Shown: positions 56,501 through 64,000 of the stretch, piece by piece | Layout of the letters: the number at the start of each line of letters is the position of its first letter | Numbering within the stretch: position 1 is the stretch's first letter | Source: Thermodesulfobacteriaceae bacterium UBA6232 | GTDB taxonomy: Bacteria; Desulfobacterota; Thermodesulfobacteria; Thermodesulfobacteriales; Thermodesulfobacteriaceae | Direction: 5' to 3' | DNA length: 64,000 nt | Assembly: GCA_002441555.1 (NCBI GenBank) | Contig: DJWK01000036.1 | Span: forward strand, 1-64,000 | Translations under genes and position numbers: made by a program | The notes under the pieces: model-generated | Seen by the model: only the letters and a program-made list of their open reading frames with translations | The model's database searches: none | Told to the model about the DNA's origin: nothing

Positions 56501-58345
56501 TTATTCTACTGTTACACTCTTTGCAAGATTTCTTGGTTTATCAACATCACAACCCCGTAAAACTGCAATTTCATAAGCTAAAAGTTGTAAAGGAATTACA
56601 TAAAAAATAGGCAAAAATTCGTAAGAAGTATAGGGAACTTCCACAAAATCATCTGAAAGTTTAATCATTTCTGAAGAACCTTCTGTGAAAAATCCAATTA
56701 TAGGGCCTCTCCTTGCTTTTATTTCTTCTGCATTGGAGAGAGTTTTTTCATAAATAACTCCAGTCTCTCTTGCAGCAAGAACCACCGTAGGAACAGTCTC
56801 TTCAATTAAGGCAATGGGGCCATGCTTCATCTCTCCTGCTGCATAACCCTCTGCATGAATATAAGCAATCTCTTTTAATTTTAAAGCTCCCTCTAAAGCT
56901 ATAGGAAAAAGAATATTTCTTCCAAGATAAAGGGTGTCTTTAACATGATACCATTTTTCAGAAATCTCTTTGATTTTTGGATAAGCCTCCTCAATAAATT
57001 GATTTAATTGATTGGGGAGAGCTATAAGGTTTTCAAGAACTTCTTCTGAAATGTCTTCTTTTTTAAAAATTTTTTTAAGATACAAAGAAAGCATAAGAAG
57101 AACAAGAACCTGAGTCGTAAATGCTTTAGTTGAGGCAACACTTATTTCAGGCCCTGCTTGGGTATAAATTACTTTGTCACTTTCACGAGTTATAGAACTT
57201 CCAAGAACATTACATATAGAAAGTATTCTTGCCCCTTTTTGCCTGGCAAGTCTAACACTCGCAAGGGTATCTGCAGTCTCACCCGATTGAGAAATTCCTA
57301 TAAATATAGTGTTTTTATCGATAAGGGGGTCTCTATACCGGAACTCCGAAGCAAGGTCAACCTCAACAGGTATTCCTGCATTCCTTTCAATAAGATATTT
57401 CCCTACAAGACAGGCATGATAAGAGGTCCCACAGGCCACAAGATAAAATTTATTTACATCTCTTAAAAATTCTTTATTCAATCCCTCCCTTGAAAAATCG
57501 ATAATTTTATTATCTAAGTCAAGTCTACCAAGAAGGGTATTCTGAATAGCCTGAGGTTGCTCTAAAATTTCCTTTAACATAAAATGAGGATAGCCTCCTT
57601 TTTCAGCCTGAGAGGAATCCCATTGAATTTCGATAATCTTTAAGTCTTTTTTCCTACCGTCAAAATCATAGATTTCAATTTCATCTCCTGTAAGAATAGC
57701 TACTTCTTTATCTTCAAGAAAAATGGCTTTTTTGGTAAAAGTAAGAAAGGCAGGCACATCAGAGGCAAGAAAATTTTCCCCTTCGCTCAACCCCAGAACA
57801 AGGGGACTATGAAAGCGTGCAGCATAAATCTTTTCTGGTTCATAAGAAGAAATAAGGGCAATAGCAAAAGCTCCCCTTAACTCATTAATAGCCTTAAGAA
57901 AGCTTTGAAAAAGAGAAAGTCCTTCATTTAGATAGTCCTCAATGAGATGAACAATGACCTCTGTATCTGTAGCAGAAACAAAGTTATGCCCCTTTTTTAA
58001 AAGTTTTTCCTTGAGTTCATAATAGTTTTCAATGATTCCATTATGAACAAGGGCAAGTTGCCTTTTGCAATCAAAATGAGGATGAGCATTTAAATCTGAG
58101 GGCTCACCATGGGTTGCCCAACGAGTGTGTCCCAGCCCAGGTGCCTTTATTCCTGTATGATCAATTTGATAAAGCCTTTCTTCAAGATCATATACCCTTC
58201 CTTTAATTTTAACGATTTCAATTCCCTCATTTTTAAAATATACAACCCCTGCAGAATCATATCCGCGATATTCAAGTCTTCTTAAACCCTCAAGAAGAAC
58301 CGGAAGAAGAGGTCTTTTTCCGATATAACCTATAATCCCGCACAT
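56501..58345 (-). CDS. glmS: Glucosamine-6-phosphate synthase (isomerizing)
   Basis: Makes glucosamine-6-phosphate from fructose-6-phosphate and glutamine for cell-wall and LPS synthesis. The N-terminal glutaminase domain begins MCGIIGYIG with Cys as residue 2 after Met removal, followed by RRLEYRGYDSAGV, GHTRWATHG and VHNGIIENY. Two SIS domains follow with CGTSYHA, ISQSGETADTLA, and the C-terminal LARNLAKSVTVE-like DKPRNLAKSVTVE. About 614 residues. Start 58345 is fixed by the catalytic Cys; the frame opens 48 bases earlier. It overlaps the HNH gene by 16 bases. Confidence 0.96.
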   Translation of the reverse strand: MCGIIGYIGKRPLLPVLLEGLRRLEYRGYDSAGVVYFKNEGIEIVKIKGRVYDLEERLYQIDHTGIKAPGLGHTRWATHGEPSDLNAHPHFDCKRQLALVHNGIIENYYELKEKLLKKGHNFVSATDTEVIVHLIEDYLNEGLSLFQSFLKAINELRGAFAIALISSYEPEKIYAARFHSPLVLGLSEGENFLASDVPAFLTFTKKAIFLEDKEVAILTGDEIEIYDFDGRKKDLKIIEIQWDSSQAEKGGYPHFMLKEILEQPQAIQNTLLGRLDLDNKIIDFSREGLNKEFLRDVNKFYLVACGTSYHACLVGKYLIERNAGIPVEVDLASEFRYRDPLIDKNTIFIGISQSGETADTLASVRLARQKGARILSICNVLGSSITRESDKVIYTQAGPEISVASTKAFTTQVLVLLMLSLYLKKIFKKEDISEEVLENLIALPNQLNQFIEEAYPKIKEISEKWYHVKDTLYLGRNILFPIALEGALKLKEIAYIHAEGYAAGEMKHGPIALIEETVPTVVLAARETGVIYEKTLSNAEEIKARRGPIIGFFTEGSSEMIKLSDDFVEVPYTSYEFLPIFYVIPLQLLAYEIAVLRGCDVDKPRNLAKSVTVE

Positions 58346-58644
58346 CCCATTTCTCCTTTTTTTAATCGTTTTAAATATTCTTCCCACTCCCAAGGTGAAA
58401 GGTACTTTTTCTTTGCATTACATTCCTTACAGGCAGGAACTATATTTTCACGGGTTGAAAGCCCCCCTCTGCTTAAAGGGATTTTATGATCCATGGTTAG
58501 CTCCTCTGGGGAGACCTTTCTTCCACAATAATAACAAATCCCCCTTTCAATTTTCCTTCTCCACCAGCGTGTTTTTTTCAACTCTCTTGCCTTTCTTTTT
58601 TCCCTCTTGATATGCTCATCTAAGGACCAAATCTCCCACTTCAT
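58330..58644 (-). CDS. HNH endonuclease-like protein
   Basis: A 104-residue single-domain HNH protein. The zinc pair CYYCGR and CKEC flank the core LTMDHKIPLSRGG, then STRENIVPAC with N and H positions typical of McrA-like HNH. The N terminus is strongly basic (KREKRKARELKKTRWWRRK). It lies between glmS and cmk with short overlaps at both ends. Such small HNH proteins are common outside mobile elements; their role is not known. Confidence 0.8.
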   Translation of the reverse strand: MKWEIWSLDEHIKREKRKARELKKTRWWRRKIERGICYYCGRKVSPEELTMDHKIPLSRGGLSTRENIVPACKECNAKKKYLSPWEWEEYLKRLKKGEMGCAGL

Positions 58645-59312
58645 AGCCTTTCTTTAACTAAGTTTTCTATTTTTTCAACCACTTCTGCCAAAGTAAGATG
58701 AGTTGTATCAATTACCACTGCACCTTCAGGAATACTAAGCGGTGCAACTTCTCTTTTGCTATCTTTTAAGTCCCTTTCTATAAGATTTCTCTTAACCTCA
58801 AAAAAATCTCTATCTTTGACATCCTTTGCCCTTCTTCTTGCCCTTTCTTCAAGATCAGCTGTAAGATAAATCTTCAAATGAGCCTCTGGAAAAACCACAC
58901 TTCCCATATCTCTTCCTTCGGTAATAATTCTTCTTCCCTGAGACAATGTTTTTAAAAATTGATTAACCTCGGATCTCACAATGGGATTTGAAGCAACCTC
59001 ACTAACCAATTCATCCACTTCCTTTGATCTTAATTCCTCCTTTAAAAGCTTTCCATTAAAAATAATATAAGTTCCATTAGATGAAATGTTTATTTTAATT
59101 TTACTGAAATTTTCTTTTAAATATTTTTTAAGTTCTTCATTATTCGTAAAATCTTTTAAATCTTTTTTGTCCTTTAATAATCTCCAAGTTATATATCTAT
59201 AAAAACTTCCAGACTCAAGTAGGTCAAGGCTTAACTTTCGTGCGAGTGCTTTTGCAACCGAGGTTTTTCCAGACCCAGCAGGTCCATCAATTGTAATGAT
59301 AAAATTCTTCAT
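58641..59312 (-). CDS. cmk: Cytidylate kinase
   Basis: Phosphorylates CMP and dCMP. N-terminal P-loop DGPAGSGKTSVA near residue 8, SGSFYRYITWRLL (nucleotide contact), ITEGRDMGSVVFPEA near residue 131, RRAKDVKDRDF and GAVVIDTTHLT. 223 residues, normal. It follows the HMA-domain gene with a one-base overlap and precedes the HNH gene with a 4-base overlap. Confidence 0.94.
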   Translation of the reverse strand: MKNFIITIDGPAGSGKTSVAKALARKLSLDLLESGSFYRYITWRLLKDKKDLKDFTNNEELKKYLKENFSKIKINISSNGTYIIFNGKLLKEELRSKEVDELVSEVASNPIVRSEVNQFLKTLSQGRRIITEGRDMGSVVFPEAHLKIYLTADLEERARRRAKDVKDRDFFEVKRNLIERDLKDSKREVAPLSIPEGAVVIDTTHLTLAEVVEKIENLVKERL

Positions 59313-59518
59313 TATAGCTCTACTTTATAGCCGAACATTTCAATATTATTTTTAACTTCATCAAGAGAAAGATCCTCTTCTTTTTCAAAGACTACCTTTC
59401 CAGTAGACAGATCAACCTGAACATTTCTTGCTTTACCGGTGCTTAAAATAGCCTTTTCAACTCTTTTCACACAATGCTCGCAGGTCATACCCCTTACCAT
59501 AATTTCAACCTTTTCCAT
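59312..59518 (-). CDS. CopZ-like heavy-metal-associated domain protein
   Basis: A 68-residue ferredoxin-like domain with the metal-binding MTCEHC motif near residue 12, VQVDLSTGKVVFE, and FGYKVEL at the end. Matches Cu(I) chaperones of the CopZ/Atx1 type. Copper export ATPase copB lies at the other end of the window, so no direct operon link. Overlaps both neighbours by one base. Confidence 0.9.
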   Translation of the reverse strand: MEKVEIMVRGMTCEHCVKRVEKAILSTGKARNVQVDLSTGKVVFEKEEDLSLDEVKNNIEMFGYKVEL

Positions 59519-60390
59519 TATAAAACCCCCTTCTTTTCTTTATTAATAAACATAGCTCCTATTCTTACTTGAGTTTTGGTTTCTATATAGCCATTTTTTT
59601 CCTTTTCTTTCAAAAAATCTATTATTTGTCTTTCTTTTCTTTTACTTATTTTGTAACCTTTAGAAGTTAAACGAAACTTAAATCTTGTCCATACTTTTTC
59701 AAGGGTAGATCTTCTTTCAAAGAAACCCTCGTAAAACTTTATATCTCCTGGATAACCAAGAGTATAAAAATAATTGAAAATTAAAAGAATTCCGGGATTT
59801 TTATCAGGCTTAATTTTTCCAAAAAAGGTTTTTTCAATTTCCTCGAGAAGGAAATTTTTTCTTAGTCCTGCCCAGGTCACAATAATTAAAAACTTTTCCG
59901 CTATATCAAAGAGTCTTTTAACCTCTTTGAGGTCTCTCAAGATAGGTGTCATTGACACAAAAACGGTATCAAAGTTCCTCTCAGGTCGGTATTTTCTCCA
60001 ATCAGCTTCAATTACCTCAACATTTTGGATATTTGCCCTTTTAAGTTTTTCCTTTAAAAGATTTAACATGGCAGGTGAGATATCAAGGGCATAAACCTTT
60101 GAAACCTTGGGAGCAATTTTTACGCTATAGTTTCCCGTTCCACAGGCTACATCAAAAAAGGTAAAATTTTTATTTAAAGCCCCTCTTTTTTCCATCTCGG
60201 AGATAATATCTTCCTGCATAGCCCTGTAAAAAGAGGTTTCCTCAAGGGCATCATAATCACTTGCAATTACTTCCCAAAAATCCTTTTTTAAAAAAGGAGA
60301 AACTCCCTCTTTTTGAGAGCTAAGTTTTACCCAAAAAGAGGGAGTAAGAATTTCATTTAAAGAAAGCTTTTTCTTTTTTGAGAAGTTCAT
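59518..60390 (-). CDS. Class I SAM-dependent methyltransferase, substrate unknown
   Basis: A 290-residue protein with DVACGTGNYSVKIAPKV (SAM-binding loop), VYALDISPAMLNLLKEKL and VEADWRKYRPERNFDTVFVSM. The C terminus is long, basic and not recognised (RFKFRLTSKGYKISKRKER). The start is uncertain: ATG 60390 avoids most of the nusB overlap; the frame opens 27 bases earlier. It sits in a tight group with nusB upstream and a CopZ-like gene downstream. Confidence 0.75.
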   Translation of the reverse strand: MNFSKKKKLSLNEILTPSFWVKLSSQKEGVSPFLKKDFWEVIASDYDALEETSFYRAMQEDIISEMEKRGALNKNFTFFDVACGTGNYSVKIAPKVSKVYALDISPAMLNLLKEKLKRANIQNVEVIEADWRKYRPERNFDTVFVSMTPILRDLKEVKRLFDIAEKFLIIVTWAGLRKNFLLEEIEKTFFGKIKPDKNPGILLIFNYFYTLGYPGDIKFYEGFFERRSTLEKVWTRFKFRLTSKGYKISKRKERQIIDFLKEKEKNGYIETKTQVRIGAMFINKEKKGVL

Positions 60391-60784
60391 GCTTGTATAT
60401 ACTATCAAGAACTCCATTTACAAAAGAAGGAGATTCATCAGTTCCATAAATCTTAGCAAGCTCAACAGCCTCATTAATACTAACAATGGGAGGTATATCA
60501 GGTCTAAAGAAAAATTCATAAATAGCCAGCCGTAAAATGTTTTTATCAGTAAGATTTAATCTTTCCAAGGGCCAGGAAGGAGTATATCTTTGAATAAGAT
60601 TATCAATAAAATCAAGATTTATAAAAACTCCTCTAACAAGTTCTTCGCCAAAAGAAAAAGCCTTTTCATCCTCAAGATTTAAGTGTTCTTTATAGGCCTT
60701 TAGGGCTGTTTCAGGGTCAGAACCAGTAATGTCTATCTGGTAGAGAACCTGAAGGGCGATTTCCCTTCCCTTTCTTCTTATCAT
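60353..60784 (-). CDS. nusB: Transcription antitermination factor NusB
   Basis: All-helical RNA-binding protein of 143 residues for rRNA antitermination. Shows the N-terminal REIALQVLYQIDITG (A-L-Q-x-L-Y signature), RYTPSWPLERLNLTDKNILRLAIYEFFF and VSINEAVELAKIYGTDESPSFVNGVLDSI, all core NusB motifs. It begins next to the GAPDH stop and overlaps the methyltransferase start. Confidence 0.95.
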   Translation of the reverse strand: MIRRKGREIALQVLYQIDITGSDPETALKAYKEHLNLEDEKAFSFGEELVRGVFINLDFIDNLIQRYTPSWPLERLNLTDKNILRLAIYEFFFRPDIPPIVSINEAVELAKIYGTDESPSFVNGVLDSIYKHELLKKEKAFFK

Positions 60785-62017
60785 TTACAACATTTTCTCC
60801 GCAATATAAACAGTTAGATCTCCCATAAGATGAGTATAAGAGGCAAGCTCATTATCATACCATCCATAGATAACAGCTTGGGTAATAGGAATCTCGATTT
60901 TTTCTACAGGAATCTGAGCACCCTCAGGAGCTATACCACAAATCTTTCTTGCATCAACCTTGGCAGTAGCAGTCCTGGTGTGGGTTTCTCTTCCTTCTAT
61001 AATAGCTGCTGCCTTTGGATATCCTATTATATCCGTTGAAACATTTTGCTCCATAGAAAAAATAAGATATCCTTTATATTTGGTTTCAGCAGCTTCTTTG
61101 TAAATTTGATTTATAAGGTCTTTGTTAATGTGGCTTTCAATAGATTCGTCTTGTATATTTATAGTTAAAATAATAAGGCTTCCTGTAGTTAGAGGGACTC
61201 TTACGCTTTCTGCCATAAAACCTATTCTTTTCATCTCGGGTATAACTAAAGCCAAAGCCTCAGCTGCACCAGTGGTAGTAAGAATAATATTATTAAAGAC
61301 ACTTCTTGCTCTGCGAAGATCCTTTTCTCCATCTTTGGGGACTCTGTCCAATATGGATTGAGAAGAGGTAGTTGCATGCACAGTTACCATTGAAGCTGAA
61401 AGAATACGGTCTGCACCAAAGTAATCAAGAAGGGGTTTCATCATATAGGCAAGGCAGGTAGTTGTACAAGAGGCTGAAGAAATAATGTGATGTTTATCAG
61501 GCTGATACATCTCTTCATTAATACCATAGACCATAGTAATAGTATCTTCAGGAAGTCCCTTTTCTTTGTTTTTTACTTTAAAGGGGGCTGAAATTATTAC
61601 CTTTTCAGCACCTGCCACAAGATGCCCCCTAACAGAGCCCTTAGGGTCATCTGGATCAACTGTTGGGTCTCTAAATTTTCCTGTGCAATCAACAACAAGT
61701 CTCACTCCATGTTCTCTCCATTCTATATCTTTGGGATTTCTATGATTCATTAAAAATTTTACCTTTACCCCATCAATTACCATGGTTTTTTCCTTATCAT
61801 CAATCTGTTCAATAACTCTATTAGCTTTGTGCCCATACAACCACACTGGAAGCCAGCCATAGGTGCTATCCTTTTCAATATATTCTGCAAGATCAGTAAA
61901 AGAGGTACCCACATTTCTACCAAGATTTACCACAATTTCTGAAAAATATTTTCTTGCTATGTGATGCCAGAGAGTAAGTTTCCCGATTCTTCCTAATCCA
62001 TTAATTCCTAACTTCAT
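60785..62017 (-). CDS. gap: Glyceraldehyde-3-phosphate dehydrogenase (long form)
   Basis: NAD(P)-dependent dehydrogenase of glycolysis/gluconeogenesis. Dinucleotide loop GINGLGRIG at residue 3, active-site SASCTTTCLAY near residue 180, VHATTSSQSILD, and YGWYDNELASYTH near the end. At 410 residues it is 70 or so longer than the usual 330-340, with extra sequence in the N-terminal half (VDPDDPKG and FLMNHRNPKDIEWREH regions). This long type occurs in a minority of bacteria. It starts within the end of the PPDK-like gene (17-base overlap). Confidence 0.9.
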   Translation of the reverse strand: MKLGINGLGRIGKLTLWHHIARKYFSEIVVNLGRNVGTSFTDLAEYIEKDSTYGWLPVWLYGHKANRVIEQIDDKEKTMVIDGVKVKFLMNHRNPKDIEWREHGVRLVVDCTGKFRDPTVDPDDPKGSVRGHLVAGAEKVIISAPFKVKNKEKGLPEDTITMVYGINEEMYQPDKHHIISSASCTTTCLAYMMKPLLDYFGADRILSASMVTVHATTSSQSILDRVPKDGEKDLRRARSVFNNIILTTTGAAEALALVIPEMKRIGFMAESVRVPLTTGSLIILTINIQDESIESHINKDLINQIYKEAAETKYKGYLIFSMEQNVSTDIIGYPKAAAIIEGRETHTRTATAKVDARKICGIAPEGAQIPVEKIEIPITQAVIYGWYDNELASYTHLMGDLTVYIAEKML

Positions 62018-64000
62018 AGGCCCCTCCTTTATTTTGAATTTTACCTTTATAGATATCTCCAGTTATTCCATTAAGGGTGATCCATTCTCCGAGTTTGATT
62101 ACTTCATTTTTTAATTTAGCGAATTTTTCAATTTCATCAATTCTAAGTTCCTCACATCCAACCACACAGACCTTTCCAAGGCGACTGGCAACGATGGCTG
62201 CATGTGAGGTTTGCCCTCCCCTTGCAGTCAAAATTCCATCAACCATGGAGATCTCCTTTATATTATCAGGAACCGTATCATACCTTAAGAGAATAAGTGG
62301 TTCTCCTTCCGCTTTTAGTTTTAAAATATCCTCCAAATTAAAGACAACCCTTCCAGATAGTATACTTCCAGAAACACCTATCCCTCTTCCTAAATAGATA
62401 AGATTTTCAAGGGAGCGTTTTTGAAAACTCGGAAGTATCTTCTCTTCTCTTAAAATAATGTCTCTTACCTGAAGAATATACAAATCTTCTGGTTTTTCGC
62501 TTTGAAAGGTAAATTCAATTTCCTGATGGTCCCATCCCTCTTCATAAACAAGTTTATAGGCAAGTTTTAGTAAGGCCTCATAAATTTGGGGGAAAGCCTC
62601 TTCAAGAGAGGGACCTTCCCTGTTTTCTAACCTTTTTTGTTCAATGGATATGGGATAGGCATTAACAAGCCCTGAAACAATGTCTTCTCCCTGATTATAA
62701 GGTGTATAGTCCCCCCAAAGAAGTATTCTTGGGAATTTTCCGTGTGGTGAAGTGGTAAAGGTAACACCTGTTCCAGACTTAGGCCCCATATTTCCAAAAA
62801 CCATTTCTTGTATGATTACCGCTGTTCCCCATTCTTCTGCAATTTCCATAATTTCTCTATAATAAACTGCCTTTTTATGATACCAAGAATTCAAAATAAA
62901 TTCTATACTTTTGAATAACTGTTCCCAGGGGTCATCTATTATATGTATCCCTAATTTTTCTATTTCTTTTCTATATAATAAAGCAAGTTCCCTCATTTCA
63001 GACCCAGTAAATTCTCTTTTTAGTTTAACACCGTATTTTCTTTTATGTTCTCTCATGAGTCTGTTAAAGAAATCCCTGGGAACACCTAAGGACATAGCCC
63101 AGTTTTGAATAAACCGTCGATAGGTATCCCAGGCAAACCATATATTTTGTGTTTTTTCAGCAAGACCTTCTGCAATTTCGGGATTTATCCCTACATTAAG
63201 AATAGAAGTCATCATTCCAGGCATAGATATCGCAGCCCCTGAACGAACACTTAAAAGAAGGGGATTATATTTATCTCCAAATTTTTTGCCTGTCTTTTCT
63301 TCTAAAGCCTTTATAGCCTCAAGTATAACATTTTCATACTCCTTCCAAAGGGAGGGATATTTTTTAAAAAACTTATAACAACGGAAAATTTCTGTGGTTA
63401 ACACAAAACCAGGAGGAATTTTCAAAGGTTCTGGCAAAAGATTAGATAACTGAATAAGATTAAAGGCTTTACTTCCAAGATATATAAGGTCATTTGCAAG
63501 TATATTAGGCTTATAAAGGAAACTTATGCTCTTTCTCCAATCAAAAGTTAATAATACATTTAGGTCTTCACTATTTACCTCCTCTTTACACTTGATAAGT
63601 GCTTGATAAACCTTTTTCAAAAACTGATCCAAATATAATATTATAAAACCTGAATTTAGAATATCTCTCAAAACCATCTCACTTAGACAATAATATTTTT
63701 CGACATCTTGTTTATTAATTATTCCTTTCTTATACTTTTCAATAAGGGCCTCCTCTTTTAATACTTCATAAACTACAGGAAAAACATTAAGATATGGATT
63801 AATATAATATGATTTAATTATATGTTGAACGCCGTCAATTAATCCTTTGAAAATATCAAGATATTGATCAAAAGATAAAGGATAACTTTTTAAAGAGCTT
63901 TCAAGCAAATCTAAATAAAGATTGAATTTTTTGGATGAAATTCCATCTATCTCCAGAGCTCGTTTAAAAGCTTTCAAAGTTTTAAGTATCTTATAAAATT
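62001..64000 (-). CDS. PEP/pyruvate-binding (PPDK-like) protein, 5' end beyond window
   Basis: The frame is open to the right edge of the window, so the start is not seen. The visible 660 or so residues have an N-terminal helical part of unknown family (about 170 residues), then the ATP-grasp of pyruvate phosphate dikinase (GSKAFNLIQLS, PPGFVLTTEIFR, LLSVRSGAAISMPGMM, QEMVFGNMGPKSGTGVTFT, NQGEDIVSG), then the swivelling phospho-His domain with GGQTSHAAIVASRLGKVCVVG. It ends there, lacking the PEP-binding barrel of PPDK. Rifampin phosphotransferase-like and PEP-synthase-like proteins also share these parts; the substrate is not known. Confidence 0.8.
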   Translation of the reverse strand, partial: FYKILKTLKAFKRALEIDGISSKKFNLYLDLLESSLKSYPLSFDQYLDIFKGLIDGVQHIIKSYYINPYLNVFPVVYEVLKEEALIEKYKKGIINKQDVEKYYCLSEMVLRDILNSGFIILYLDQFLKKVYQALIKCKEEVNSEDLNVLLTFDWRKSISFLYKPNILANDLIYLGSKAFNLIQLSNLLPEPLKIPPGFVLTTEIFRCYKFFKKYPSLWKEYENVILEAIKALEEKTGKKFGDKYNPLLLSVRSGAAISMPGMMTSILNVGINPEIAEGLAEKTQNIWFAWDTYRRFIQNWAMSLGVPRDFFNRLMREHKRKYGVKLKREFTGSEMRELALLYRKEIEKLGIHIIDDPWEQLFKSIEFILNSWYHKKAVYYREIMEIAEEWGTAVIIQEMVFGNMGPKSGTGVTFTTSPHGKFPRILLWGDYTPYNQGEDIVSGLVNAYPISIEQKRLENREGPSLEEAFPQIYEALLKLAYKLVYEEGWDHQEIEFTFQSEKPEDLYILQVRDIILREEKILPSFQKRSLENLIYLGRGIGVSGSILSGRVVFNLEDILKLKAEGEPLILLRYDTVPDNIKEISMVDGILTARGGQTSHAAIVASRLGKVCVVGCEELRIDEIEKFAKLKNEVIKLGEWITLNGITGDIYKGKIQNKGGAYEVRN

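Noticed and set aside
1..64000. tRNA or rRNA genes
   Set aside because: I saw no tRNA-like T-arm and acceptor pair or rRNA segments in the intergenic regions.

Overview
The window is AT-rich DNA with Lys/Glu/Phe/Ile-rich proteins, ATG/GTG/TTG starts and strong GGAGG-type ribosome sites. A Tat-exported split-Soret-type cytochrome, a nine-haem c-type lipoprotein, an archaeal-type phosphoglycerate mutase, Sir2 and macro-domain proteins and a large type I CRISPR-Cas locus together suggest an anaerobic, thermophilic sulfur-cycle bacterium. Thermodesulfobacteria and relatives fit best, but this is inference from gene content; no rRNA or other marker is present.

Layout. 0-6 kb: a CopB-like copper ATPase broken by an exact 20-bp tandem duplication, a Sir2 deacylase, and a Ni/Co ECF transporter (cbiM, a small CbiN-like gene, cbiQ, cbiO) in which cbiQ and cbiO each carry a one-base frameshift. 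6-17 kb: mixed housekeeping and metabolic genes (SfsA/GIY-YIG fusion, macro domain, nucleoside-phosphorylase-like protein, J-domain protein, RlmI-like methyltransferase, multihaem cytochrome, SPL-family radical SAM protein, asd, FlaG, Mrp ATPase, a zinc-ribbon ORF with an in-frame TGA, apgM). 17-21 kb: split-Soret cytochrome, HepT/MntA toxin-antitoxin pair, small unknown paralogues, an AbiEii-like nucleotidyltransferase and a stray degenerate CRISPR repeat.

21.1-36.6 kb is the main attraction. A 16-repeat array is read from the minus strand out of a leader next to cas2. The operon follows the canonical I-B order cas6-cas8-[insert]-cas7-cas5-cas3-cas4-cas1-cas2. The insert, between cas8 and cas7, is a second complete interference set: helicase cas3', HD-nuclease cas3'', a Cas8-like large subunit, Cas7 and Cas5. 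The two effector sets share one Cas6, one Cas1/2/4 module and one array. The effector block has clearly higher G+C than cas6, cas4, cas1 and cas2, so it looks acquired and fitted into resident processing and adaptation genes.

36.6-44 kb: flavodoxin-like protein, 2-Cys peroxiredoxin, then a probable organoarsenical (arsenosugar) cluster: two glycosyltransferases, an ArsM-ArsS fusion, an Fe-S/VTT-membrane fusion, a rhodanese and a methyltransferase. 44-50.4 kb: a TetR-controlled RND efflux operon whose pump is frameshifted and whose C-terminal half is fused in frame to an outer-membrane-factor lipoprotein. 50.4-52.7 kb: ftsE, ftsX and an EnvC-like activator. 52.7-64 kb: mostly housekeeping (DnaJ/CbpA, HflX, RsfS, GlmS, HNH protein, Cmk, CopZ-like, methyltransferase, NusB, GAPDH) and a partial PPDK-like protein that runs off the right edge.

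Four genes are interrupted by small indels (copB, cbiQ, cbiO, the RND pump) and one small ORF by a TGA. Three of the indels are in homopolymer runs, so assembly error, recoding and true decay all need to be separated from reads.
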